A program made the translations under genes and the position numbers. DNA of 64,000 nucleotides from Bryum argenteum (lineage: Eukaryota; Streptophyta; Bryopsida; Bryales; Bryaceae), in contig CM073328.1 in NCBI GenBank assembly GCA_037043015.1, positions 17,581,495-17,645,494 of the forward strand, read 5' to 3'. Within the stretch, counting starts at the first letter, position 1. Each line of letters starts with the position of its first letter. The notes beneath the pieces were generated by a model. The model worked only from the letters and a program-made list of their open reading frames with translations, had not been told where the DNA came from and made no database searches. Below, in pieces: positions 37,569 through 49,109 of the stretch.

Positions 37569-39671
37569 TCATGGTCCGATGTTCATGAGCGCATCGCTGA
37601 GGCTCAGGCTGTTGCGCAACGTCGTCCGTCCCACTGCGCCGTTGCCCTTCCGCATCATCGTCACGAACTCGTTGTAGTCGATACGACCATCGTTGTCCTG
37701 GTCCACCTCCCGGATCAGGTCCTCGATGGACGTGTCGCCCATGTTGTACCGAGTGCACGCAATCTGGAGCTCGTCGACGGTCAAGTACCCACTCTTGTCC
37801 TTGTCCAGCCACGAGAACGCCGCGAACAGATTCTCCTCGCGCTCGATCTTGTTCAGGTGCAACGTCGCTGCCAGAAACTCGCCGTAGTCGATGGTGCCGT
37901 TCTGGTCCACGTCTGCCGCGTCCATCAGCTGCCGGATCTCCGACTCCACCAGGTTCGACCCCACTCGCTCCAACCCGCTCTTCAGCTCCTCGAACGTGAT
38001 GGACCCCGAGTGGTCCGTGTCGATCATCTTGAACATCTCCCGCAGCCCCGCGATCTCCTCCTCCGACAGAAACTCCGCTATCACCCGGATCGCCACCTTC
38101 TTCAGCTTGTTCATGGCGCTGAACTGCTTCAACCGGGACTGCACAGCCGGGTCCATCGGCCTGTCCGGCGCTACGCCCTCCTCGCGGATCCACGGGTGGC
38201 ACAGCACCTGGTGCGCCTTCAACCGCCGCTTCACGTTGGGGTCTAGCATCTTGCGAATCAGGTCCTTGGCACTGTCACTGATAGACGGCCACGGCTCCGA
38301 CGCGAAGTCCAGTTCGCCTCGCAGCACCTGCAGTGCACCCAAGTAAAAAGAATTCAATATCCTCCACCTCTTGCATCGAGAGTTAGATACCCACATTTTT
38401 CCGTCCAATTCTCGTGCACGATGACTTCCACATTTAAAGAGTACATAGATTGCCACAACAACGATAAGATGATAGTCACCGATTCTCCTGTAGATTAAAT
38501 GCTCTCCACTGGCTATAGGTGCCTACTCTTATTTTAAGTAGATGCTGGAGTTTGATAACAAGGAATGAGAAGGAAAGCTAAAAAACTGCAATTCAAAGTG
38601 GGAGATACAATTCAAATGAAAGACTGCAGCTCTTCACATTATTTCACCGACCTGCTCAAAGATGCCCTGTTCCGTCTCTGCCCAAAATGGCGGCACGCCG
38701 CTCAGCAAAATGTACAGTATCACGCCCGCGCTCCACACATCCGCCTCGGGCCCGTAGTGCTTGCGCAGCACCTCAGGAGCCACATAGTACGGGCTGCCCA
38801 CCACGTCTGTGAACACTTCTCCCGGCTTGAAGAACATCGACAGCCCAAAGTCCGTCGTCTTCAGCGCCGCATTCTCGCTCGTGTCCAGCAGCAAGAAGTT
38901 CTCTGGCTTCAAGTCGCGGTGCATCACGCCCAACGAGTGGCACGTCTCCACCACGCCCACAATCACACGACACAGCTCCGCCGCTTGCGCCTCCGAGTAG
39001 TGCCCGCGCTGGATGATACGGTCGAACAGCTCCCCGCCCGCGCACAGCTCCATCACCAGGTGCACTGCGCCCTGATCCTCGTACGCGCCCTTGATGGTCA
39101 CGATGTTCGGGTGCCCGGACAAGTGGTGCATGATGTGCAGCTCACGCCGCACGTCGTCCACATCCTCCTGCGAGATCAGCTTGCGCTTCGCGATGGACTT
39201 GCACGCATACTCCTTGCCCGTCGACTTCTCGACACACAGGTACGTGGTGCCGAACTGCCCCTGGCCAAGCTTGCGGCCCAGCGTGTATGAGTCCTTGAGA
39301 TTCTCCGTCGGCCGCTGCAGCACCGAGTGCGTGAAGCTCTGGCCCGGAATCAGGTTAAGCCCGCCCCTCCTCATCGCTGGCACCACAGATGCCTGCTGCG
39401 CCTCTGCTCCCGTTGGGTAGACCGTGGGCGCGATTTGGATCACCGATGGAGCGCTTACAGTGAGACTCTTCTGGGCTTCGTAATTCCCTGAACGAGGGTT
39501 TTTCTCGTTCTCAGCAGTTGCTCGCTGGGCCGATGCCGCTGCCGCAGCAGCCTCCGATTCCGGAGACTGGTGCGTAGGCTTGGAGGCGGAAGTAGTACGA
39601 GTACTACCCCCGTCTGCAAAGCCTTCAAAGAATGCGGCCCTGCAAGCTGCCCCTACACATGTGTTACCCAT
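37569..39671 (-). CDS. Calcium-dependent protein kinase (CDPK), copy 2
   Basis: Two exons, 39671-38652 and 38327-37569, give 592 residues. It is nearly the same protein as the copy at 32848-35023 from the kinase domain onward: MGNTCVG acylation start, [31 protein letters not shown], junction region and four complete EF-hands. It differs mainly in a shorter variable N-terminal region and in the last residues (ALMNIGP instead of ALMHPSDQ). The single intron is at the same place but its sequence is diverged. About 20 bp of leader before the ATG (ATGAGCACTGA) is shared and then similarity ends. It is a tail-to-tail duplicate, older than the PsbY pair. Both copies look functional. Confidence 0.95.
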
Positions 39672-41183
39672 TCAGTGCTCATATCTCGAGGCACATGCTT
39701 GCTTTTTCTTAGAATATTTCACAACCTGCTCCTGTCCGCACTGCACCCACCACGCGAGCACCCAATTTACCACATAATAAGCATACACTGTTGCTTCACA
39801 AACCCTAGCACTGTTGCAAAGAGGACTACAGCGAAACTTCTCGAATACTTGCAGGTAGAGCAAGCAGACGACCGACAAAAGTCTCGAGGAGTCGGCAGTC
39901 AAGAGTCGGCAGACAAATAAGAAAAATGTGACCCCTACACAATGATTAGTGACAATCAACGATTCCGCGAGAAATACGGAAGGGTGCGAGCGGGAAGACA
40001 AGTCCACTTGCTAGCCATTGAAGCCCCTCCAACCCTTCGACCTTCCAGCCACGCGGATTTTCTGGATCACACCTTCCTAGATTCGTTTCGAATCAGAACT
40101 AACATGTGTCCAGGACGGCACGAAACATGCTTAGATTCCTACATATTCTCACATGCGAATGTGAGTGCCGACCAACATGTGCACGAAGGCCGTTTCCACG
40201 GTCACAGTGAACAAAAAATGGGCCGCCCAATGCCATTCAAGCTCAACTCAGAAACCACCAGTCGCTCGTCGCCAGGATCCTCGAAGGCATTCGACTAGTA
40301 CGACTAGCGAAGGAGCAGTGACTGGAAAGTCAACATCCAAACCCAAGAGCGACACGCCATAGCCAGGGCGGGAAAAGAGTTGCGTCGCTCAACTTACCAG
40401 AGGTGAGGACGCGCTCGCTTAGGCAACGCACATCGACACTTCCACCACCCCGAGCTCGAAAGTGATCAAACCCTGCTGCAAATTGCTCCACTCACCGGCA
40501 CTACACGAAATGTGTGCTGCCACAAGATAAGGAGTACCGACTATGCACACAAACCCCGTCAATGTGTTTCCACAGCCGTTTTCAAATGCACCACTGGGTT
40601 TGGAGCCAGAGGTGGTGATGTTGGGCAGGGCCAGCCTCCCCTAAAGCAGCAGGCGCGGGGCTGCGGCAAAGGCGGCAAAAGCGGCAAAGTTGGGACCCAC
40701 AGCGCGGGCTTTGGATATTTTCCCACCCGGAACATGCCCCCGTTTCCCCCCCGGTTGCCGATCCGTCTGGTCCGGCTGGAGCACGAATTCGTCGATCAGA
40801 TGCTCTCTGCCTCCGGAGCCGCCTCCTGCTCTCGGACGATCACTATATCGATGTAGTCAGATGATGGCCGATGCATTTTGACTTGGCCAATATTGTCGTT
40901 GACTGGTGCGCGCTTCGGTGATGCCGTTTGCCCGCTCGACTGGGTCGTCGCCTACTCGCGGTGCTGCCGCTGCCGCTGCCGCCGCCGCGCGTCTGCGCTT
41001 GAGAGAGGCTAACGTACTTTTGTCCTGTTGCACTGACCTAACTTTCTCTCGAGTTGGAAAATTGGGTGGTACGCACGTCCCCATACTTCTTCAACCTTTG
41101 CATCGAAAGCTGCACTGTTTGAATTTTTGGGTCGGTATTCTAACTTTTGTAAGAAGATTTGTCATTCTCTATTTCAATTCATA

Positions 41184-41336
41184 TTTAGGGACGCTTTACA
41201 TGGGGAGTCAAGGCCAGCAAATCTCCAAGCCAATTTGCTCACATCTTTAGCCCAATTGGCTCCATGGGTCACTTGAAGAACACAGTAAACAATTAATAAA
41301 GTGGGGGCCAATTCCCTCATGTGTAAAGCCCTTAAA
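41184..41336. mobile_element. MITE, AGGGCC-type family, copy 4
   Basis: The left end TTTAGGGACGCTTTACATGG pairs with the right end CATGTGTAAAGCCCTTAAA. About 150 bp, non-coding. Confidence 0.6.
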
Positions 41337-42169
41337 GGTGATATTTAGAAGGAAAAACAAGGCCATGGGGCCAAATTGTATAGTTAGCTGCATTCCATGC
41401 TTTTGATTTGTTCACACTAAAATATTTTAGTGACATAATAATTTTGTATTAAAATCAAGCAACAATTTATGACCTCTAGGTCATAAATTGACCTTCCATT
41501 CTTGTAGAGTGTGGGTTGTGTCATAACTTGTCCCCCACCCATTATAATATAATTTCTAGAAAATTGGCCTTAACTCCCCTTGTGAAGTTTTTCACGCCAG
41601 TTTTAAGAATTGGACCAATCACAGTGGAGGATTTAGCCATCAGTTGGCCCCATCAATGGCTTGGCCCCTCATGTAAATCGGCCCTTAAACTATATATCTT
41701 GGTTTTTAAGTTGTCCTTAGAATGTGTGCTCATTGTTCACGTTTGCTTATTTTTCTCTTGAGTTACAATTATTAGTATTGGTACCTCAAAGCCCTTGGCA
41801 ATATAACATGTTTAGTGTTTTGGTTGCATTTAAACTTTGCAAGACTACTCAACAACTCTTGTGTAGTGATAAGTTAAGAAGTAGCAATGTATTCAAATGG
41901 AGAAGAGTTAGTAGTTCCACCATTGGTGTTATAAACTTTAGGCATAAACATCCAAGAATGAATAAAACAAACACTACATTTTTGTTGGCCTCAAATAGAT
42001 TTGAAGTCCTCATTCATCTTCTTGTATTTGAGAGTATACGTGATATTTCTGCTAAATTTTCTTCAACGTTTTTTGGGAAATTTTACATTAAAAAAACGAC
42101 ATTTTCAAATGAGACAGACTAAGATGAATATAAATAGGACTCTACTCTCAAAAAAATTCTTGTGTATTG

Positions 42170-42240
42170 ATGACCGATGATCTCCAAGCTTGATGTAAAC
42201 TTTTTGCGATGATCTCCAAGCTTGATGTAAACTTTTTGCA
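42170..42240. repeat. 31-bp tandem duplication
   Basis: The unit GATGATCTCCAAGCTTGATG followed by TAAACTTTTTGC occurs twice in a row. Confidence 0.85.
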
Positions 42241-45186
42241 ACAGTTTTTTAAAGTTTTGAATAAACTTACCCGCTATATATCCTAAGATCATTCAGCCTC
42301 AAAATATAATCATTTTGAAATCTCATATATGAAATTGAATTTGAGTTATCTAATCCTTAAGCGTGCAATCTTGCATTAACTTGATTGTAGAACATATGGA
42401 TTGTATGTGCAGTCATAAGGCCTTGTAAATTGCAAGTTTATAACTTATAACTACTCAACAAAGATTTCAAACTTTCACCATTTTAACTTTATAATAGAAA
42501 TTATATTAACAAACCTACTGCATTGAGGAAACCTACAACTAATTGGTTATTTATCCTCACCTCAAAAACACTTTTGTACCAAAAACTTTATCAAACAATT
42601 CCTTGGTAAAAAGAACTACCTTGCAACGGTCAAGACTGCCTCAAAAGTCACAAAAAAAGAGTTCAGAAAGTAAATATCTTGCAATAGATAAAATCAAAAT
42701 ACAATATTATGGCCTCTACCGTATTCCGCTTTTGTAAGAATAAAATTTTCAAAGAAATAAAAAAAATAATCTCACATATAGATTTTATCACTTTGTTTTT
42801 AGAGTTTATTAAATTTTTTTGTACCTAATAAGTATAGAGTTAAGAAACATAATGCTTTAGAAAAAGATCATATTCGATCACATGTAATCTTTAAAGATTC
42901 TAGTTTTTATTAGTTGAAAATTTGAAGAGTCTTGTATTTTAAAATAATTAATTATTTGCTGCCATAAATTGGTAGAGGCTAGGCTATACGGTAGTAGTGA
43001 TGAAGTTGTAAGACATGGAAAACGTACATACATAAGTCATTATGACCTCGAAGAAACCTATTCTTGAATATAAACTTACAACAAGGCTATCAATAAGTGA
43101 CACACATTACAAATAACCTACAATGGTGGATGATCTTGCAAGTAGGATAACTAATTATAGGAAGCTACAGTTACAAACTTAGGATGTCTATTACTGATTA
43201 ATGTACTCTCATTTATTGGAAATAAATAGTCTGAAAAGTACCGAAAGCGGTGCAACCAATACTTATGTGCAAATAGATGAGATATTATTTGATACTACTT
43301 TTGTTTGAGTGCTCTTGAAATTGCTAAATAATCAACTTCTATGAATTTCTCATCACAGATATGTACATTCTTAGAATTATAGTAAAAGAGATGTTCATCT
43401 TAGGACAAGAAGGTTATCACTTGCATATATCTATCAAACAACTACTCAATCATATCATTAATACAAATCCTTGTTGTACTTCATATACTGAATATTTATA
43501 TCATTAGAGTGAGCAATTCAAAGGCATAGACTTCTAAGCTAACCCCACTCCAACGTTGTAAGTTGTTAACATATTAGAATAATACATTAGATGTAAAAGA
43601 ACATAGATATAAAAGAAAAAAGGACAAATCGTTACTGAAAGGCATATTCCACACAAAATAATTCAACTGGTAACAACATCTTAGAGATCCTCCTTCATAG
43701 CTCCTATATCATTCTTGAGATTCCTTGCCCATCACAATTGACGTTTAAAAGTGTGTTAAATATTTTCACCATCTCGAAGAGCTTTGTGTATCTCTTGAGG
43801 AAGTCCAAAATCTTCTAAGAACGTGCATTTAGCCATGAATTGAAATGATTTGTGATTTTAGTATTATAAGAAATGTGTTGTTCTAAGTTGGTTACTATAA
43901 TTGTTGAATAATGCCGAGTATTGTGACACTGAAGTACCAAAAACCCTCAAGTTTTCAAAGAGTGCTTGTCAACACTTCAATTAAGTAATTATATAAAAAA
44001 GTATATCCCACACTTATGGTGTGCATGCATTACTAACCTCGCTATATAGTTTTCTCACTTGCAACATATCTTGTTGTTGATGTGACTACTAATATTCTCA
44101 TTGATTATAGCACAATAAAATCCGTCATCATCAAACATATCAAATATTAAAAAATATTAAAAAGATAAAACTGTCCCCGTTGAAAGAGCAATTTTGTTAC
44201 ATCAAGACTTTTTGATTGATCAGAAAGACTTACATCCATATACAATGAACTAGTACTATTTTGTTGACTTGCCACATGACTTTGTGTCAATTAACTCGTG
44301 ATAACTGGTGAATGAAGAGAAAAGATCCTTCGATCCTTGAAAAGTATTTGAGCGAGTTACAACTTGACACTAGCTGTAATGAGGAAAAATCTATGGAAGC
44401 ACTCTTGGAGCAAAAATGTAAAAGCCATTTACAACGTGACACTTGCCATAAAAAGGAAGAATCTCTATACGTATTTATTTCTTATAAAAGAAAAATAATA
44501 AGACTTGAATGACTTTACCCATTTGAGTTTATTTACGAAATTTGCACAAAGTGACCAGATATCATAAACTCTTCTTACATCATTCTTACATAGGGTTTAC
44601 ATAGTACAAAAACATACATAATGTAAAATGGCATTGAGCATTAAGAGCCGATTTACAGTACAATGGAGAAGTCCACTGGTCAAGAAATTAAGAAAAATTC
44701 TCAAACTAATTGATTGAAAATGAAATTCTTGACCACCCAGTGACCTTTTCCACCATAGTGCAAACATGTCCTAAGTGAGCATAAGTTCGGTAAGGCGCAC
44801 TTGCTCCTGCTCCGGCTGTAGGACTAGAGCGAACGACATCCGACCGGGAATGTTGCCGTACATCTCCGATTCCACGCTGTTGTTTCTTAGGGTAGCTCAC
44901 TTGACTTGATCGTCCATATGAAGCTTTCATTCGGAAGAATCGCATGGAGGTGTAAAAAGTAGCAAGCACAGGCTCCTCCAAAATTGGGGACGAAAGCGTC
45001 AGTCTCACCGATATTGTTATCAGCTGTTTTAAGTGCCTGGGAAGAATGTTGCCCATATTTTCCAGGCTCTGAAAGTTGCCTGGGGAGAATCCGTGGGTAC
45101 CCGGTGAAACCCAAGCTCTGCCGAGACATGTATCGAAGAATTATCAAAACGGAAAAGGAATAAACGGAAAAGCTTGCTTACCTACT

Positions 45187-45673
45187 ACCGAGATATATAT
45201 ATATATGTGAGGAAAATTGTAAACGATCGAGAGGGAAGTCTCGACAGAAGAAAAGCTCCTCGACTATAAAACCCGAGTCTTCCATCACTTGTGCACTTAC
45301 CTTTCTCGCTCTCAATTCTGTCTCTCTCAAGCTTTGCTCAATTTGTTCACTGCTTTTGAAGGTTTATATCCAGGGAATGTAGAGAATCTTGCCCTTGCCT
45401 TGCCAAGTACCGAGACATGTGATAAAATTCCTAAACGACCGAGAAGATAAGTCTCGGCAGGCGATCAAGTTGCGAGCCTATAAAACCTCGTATCTCTCGT
45501 CACTTATAACCTCGTATCTCTCATCACTTGTGATTATAGCTCTTGCTCACAAGCTTTGAGAGGAGGCGTCAAAGTCGGACCTCAATTGACATTGCTCTTG
45601 GGCACATAGTCTAAGTTGCTCTTGGGCACATAGTCTAATTTGCTCTTGGGCACGTAGTCTAAGTTAAGCAGTT
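45187..45673 (+). promoter_or_regulatory. Duplicated promoter-like module upstream of CDK7-like kinase
   Basis: Two diverged copies of a ~130-bp block occur at about 45187-45310 and 45408-45540. Each begins TACCGAGA(C/T)AT, contains (A)AACGA(T/C)CGAGA and has a TATA-like ACTATAAAACCC or CCTATAAAACCT, followed by TC-rich sequence. Three tandem 24-bp units (GCTCTTGGGCACATAGTCTA core) at about 45593-45665 then lead to the ATG at 45674. Two alternative transcription starts are plausible. Confidence 0.5.
45593..45665. repeat. 24-bp tandem repeat x3 in the 5' leader region
   Basis: The unit TTGCTCTTGGGCACATAGTC followed by TAAG or TAAT occurs three times, ending eight bases before the start codon of the kinase. 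Confidence 0.85.
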
Positions 45674-47234
45674 ATGGGCATCAATGTTGCAAAGCCAAAG
45701 CACCCAGGCTTCGCAAGGCCAAAGCTAGCAGACTTCAAAAGATATGGTATGGGTCATGCCAAAAGATATGTCATGGGTCGTCTGCTAGGAGAAGGCGCAT
45801 ATAGTGCTGTGTACGAGGCTATCGACCAAGAGGTAAGATCTTGCAAGCTTGCTTTCTCCGATTTGCTTTGTTTTGCCCTGTTAAAAATCTGCTAGTAGAG
45901 GGATTCATGAGGAAGGCGAATGATCAAAAGCATGATCTGAGAGAGACGAATTATATTCCAATAAACACTCATCATCGTCGATCGAGAAGATGATTTGTTT
46001 TCTTATGTGTATCATTCCTCAGCATGTGTAGTTAATCAGTCTGTGCTCTGAAATTTCTGCAGACGCAGAAATCAGTGGCAGTTAAGAAGCTCATCGGCAA
46101 TTTGACAGAATCGTGTGAGATTGAAATCTTGTGTGAAACGATGAACCACCCCAACGTCATTCAGCTCTTGGACGTATATGAGCACAACAACAAGTATCAC
46201 CTCGTTTTTGAGCTGATGGCCACTGATCTAGGTGAAATCATCCGGGACCTGAGCATCACTCTTTTCCCGGCCGACGTCAAGTCTTACATGCAGATGTTTC
46301 TGCAGGGACTTGCATATCTGCACAAGAACTCCATCCTTCACAGGTATTTCAATCTTCCAATCGATCGATGCACGAGGCTCCGATCCATCACTCTTTGGAT
46401 ACTCATCACTTGCATGCTGCAGGGATCTGAAACCCGACAATCTGTTAGTGGGGCTTGATGGTGAGCTTAAAGTGGCGGACTTTGGACTCTCTTGCTACTG
46501 CGAGGACACGGGGCTGGACTTTTTAGAGGCGCAGGTCAAGTCACTGCTCTGAAAAGATCACGAGATTAATTTGTCTCCATACACTTCGACTGACTCATTG
46601 TGGCGATTAACAACCAGGTCTTTGTGACGAGGTATCGTGCACCTGAGCTGCTAATAGGCTTCACTTCGTATGGACCAGAGGTCGACATGTGGGCTGCTGG
46701 ATGTATCTTTGCCGAACTCATCCTCAGCAAACCATTCTTCACGGTAAGTTAATTAGAGTTTTGATTCATAGATGTATCAATCGAGGTAGACCTCTGAAAG
46801 TAGCTGAGGAGTGTGTCTGCTTCGACAGGGTCTCGACATCGAGGATCAACTCCGAGATATTCTCAAGAAATTCCTCGTTCGAAGTAAATCCAAGTCGCAG
46901 GGGTTCGAGTATTACCCTCTCGAGTACTTAAGCAAAGTGTTCCCTGAGGCGAGTGAAGATTGCCTCGATCTTCTTCAGCAAATGTTTGCATTCGAGCCAG
47001 AGCGAAGGATCACCTCACAACAAGCATTAGAACACAGGTACTACTCATCAAACAAAATCTTTCACGAAGGCTTTCTTCAAGATTGTTCATACATGGTGCT
47101 GATATACTGCTTGAAACTCCAGGTATTTCAAGAGTGCACCCGTACCGACACCGGCACATCTGCTTCCACGGAGAGATCCAACTCAAATCGCCTCTGAGCT
47201 CCCTATGGAATCTATAGAAGCATCAATAGACTAG
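45674..47234 (+). CDS. CDK7/CDKD-like cyclin-dependent kinase
   Basis: Six exons join in phase: 45674-45832, 46063-46343, 46423-46534, 46618-46743, 46829-47037 and 47123-47234, giving 332 residues. Motifs: [11 protein letters not shown] loop, VAVKK with the catalytic Lys, [78 protein letters not shown] and a C-lobe end ([17 protein letters not shown]). The [13 protein letters not shown] and ALEHRYF segments match the CDK7 (CDK-activating kinase) family best. Family members phosphorylate other CDKs and RNA polymerase II. Oddities: the usual VVTRWYRAPE reads [10 protein letters not shown], the activation-loop Thr position (YTHQ in CDK7) reads LEAQ, and the insert before the C-lobe is short. Pro/basic residues form the tail. 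A decayed relative lies at 59515-60672. Confidence 0.8.
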
Positions 47235-47586
47235 AGTGCATTCTACGATGTATTGTGTATCTAAATTAAGTTGAGCTTTTCGTCTAAGCCAGAGTTTGGT
47301 GAAATAATAGCTTCGTACAAGAGAATCCACGAGCTCAAGCTGGTTCCGGCTACCACCGCAATCTCCAGATGATTTTGAGGAAAGTGAAGTCCTGGGGTCT
47401 TGAATTGTGAAGAGGAAGCTATCAAGATCTTGTTTTCTAGACTTTAAAGAAGCTTGGCTGTTTACTTGATGGTAGTAGAACCTGGATGCTTGAGAATATT
47501 TGTATTTGTACATACATTCCTCAGTAATAATACATTTCTTTGAGTATCTTTAAAAGTGTATATACATTTCTTTGAATCTCTTCAAT

Positions 47587-47675
47587 ATGAGTTGAAGGTA
47601 GAAACTCCAGACCCCTTCTAAGGGGCTGTCAATATGAGTTGAGCGTAGAAACTCCAACCCCTTCTAAGGGGTCGG
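47587..47675. repeat. Tandem duplication, ~45 bp x 2
   Basis: ATATGAGTTGA(A/G)(G/C)GTAGAA followed by ACTCCA and CCCCTTCTAAGGGG occurs twice. The CCCCTT/AAGGGG part is itself palindromic. Confidence 0.75.
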
Positions 47676-47792
47676 CGTGAATGAAGTTTCCGTTTGTAAT
47701 GCTAATACCCCGATGGATGCTAATATCCGGATGGAATATCCCGATGTCCGTTCGTAATGGTAATATGAGTTGAACATGATTCTATTTTCAAC

Positions 47793-47912
47793 ACTTGCTT
47801 TGAATGCCGGGGTCATCTACAGTGTCTTGCTTTGAATGTCGGGGTCGTCTACAGTGTCTTGCTTTGAATGCCGGGGTCCTCCACACTTGCTTTGAATGCC
47901 GGGGTCGTCTGT
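47793..47912. repeat. Tandem repeat, ~30-35-bp units x4
   Basis: CTTGCTTTGAATG(C/T)CGGGGTC(A/G/C)TC followed by a short spacer occurs four times. The middle units are joined by TACAGTGT. Confidence 0.85.
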
Positions 47913-47951
47913 TCGGTGTATTGATTTGTGATATGTCATACTTCCGTGAAA

Positions 47952-48620
47952 TAAACCCTCAAAGGCTTTAGTGTGTTTTTGAGCCTTCCAAATCAAAACT
48001 AACAATTTTTTGGCTTTAGTGTGTTTTTGAGCCTTCCAAATCAAAACTAACAATTTTTTACCACTTTGCGCAAGTTGAGGTATGATTCATGTATTTATTT
48101 TTATTGGAATTTCCAAATGTAAGATTCTTAAAATGACTACTTGCACTAACACCATGTCAAGTTTCACCCGGTTGGATCTTTACCATTTGTGAGATTATAA
48201 TGTTCAAAGTCCATTTTCCAAGTTGTTTGGAAACTGTTAAGCTTACCCTTATAAATTTTGAGGGTTGCCCTTGTAAAATTGGTAAGAGCTTGAACTTGGA
48301 TTTTGTAAAAATTTGGATAGTAGTATTATATTAAACATATTTTCAATAAAAATTTCAACCAAACAATCAAAAAATAGTAAAAATATAATGATATTAAATT
48401 AGTGCCCTACCCTACTTGGGCTTGAAAACTGAACGTTGCGGTTAAAATTTCTAAGTTGGTAATTTGACTTTGCAAATTCTCATACATACGACTTGTAGTA
48501 TAACAAAGTATAACAAACAACAAATAAAAATCATAGGCAAAAATATTAATTTTAACCCCTTCATATGGGCTACCCGAAACAACAAAAGCCCATTTGAATT
48601 GCTAGGCCTTTAGGGGTTAA
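47952..48620. mobile_element. TTAA-type element, copy 4 (degenerate left end)
   Basis: The right end GGCCTTTAGGGG TTAA and the preceding block starting TAACCCCTTCAT match copy 1 at 7153-8088. The left end is eroded (TAAACCCTCAAAGGC in place of TTAACCCCTAAACGACC), and its first 48 bp are tandemly duplicated (47964-48060). Confidence 0.6.
47964..48060. repeat. 48-bp tandem duplication
   Basis: GGCTTTAGTGTGTTTTTGAG continuing to CTAACAATTTTTT is present twice with no visible differences. Confidence 0.9.
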
Positions 48621-49109
48621 ATGACATCTTAAAAATGAGGTGGTATGAACTTGTAAGAACTTCTCTTTATGACTTTAATCAAGACCCTCAATTTCGTTTA
48701 ATTAATTGTGAACCACAAGAATGACTTGATAAAAGGGAAAAGGGAGAAGAAATGAAGGTAAGTAACAAGTTTGAGGAAGTGAATGATTGACCTTCATCAA
48801 AGGGAATTGTAATTACTCTTTACACAATCCCAATACAAGATTGGCACATGTGATGCTTTGAATTTAACAAAAGTGAGTCTCAACTTCATATAAGGCTATA
48901 CAAATTCAAGTATGATGAACTTATGGCCTTCTCTTTTGAGGTTTCAACCTTTTAAGTGACTCAAGTTTATGTATATAACGTGGTGTGTTGGAAAAGTGAA
49001 GAATGTTCAAAAAGAGTGCATGTGCAAGTTCCTTCCGAAAGACCTCCTTGTTCTTTGAATCCACCTCGCTATGTATGTAAACACATTCAAAGACTTTACC
49101 TTGATAGTT

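Larger units (their letters stand above)
39672..45186. other. Long spacer, largely AT-rich, no supported gene
   Basis: 39.7-41.05 kb is GC-richer and includes the upstream region of CDPK copy 2 and a GCC/GCT triplet-rich stretch near 40965-40995. 41184-41336 is a MITE, and a related end (ATGTAAATCGGCCCTTAAA) lies near 41690. 42170-42240 has a 31-bp tandem duplication. 42.3-44.7 kb is very AT-rich with only short frames. No RNA gene was recognised. Confidence 0.5.

Noticed and set aside
47793..48060. Possible CRISPR-like array
   Set aside because: Direct repeats without unique spacers of regular length, in a plant nuclear context; ordinary tandem duplications.
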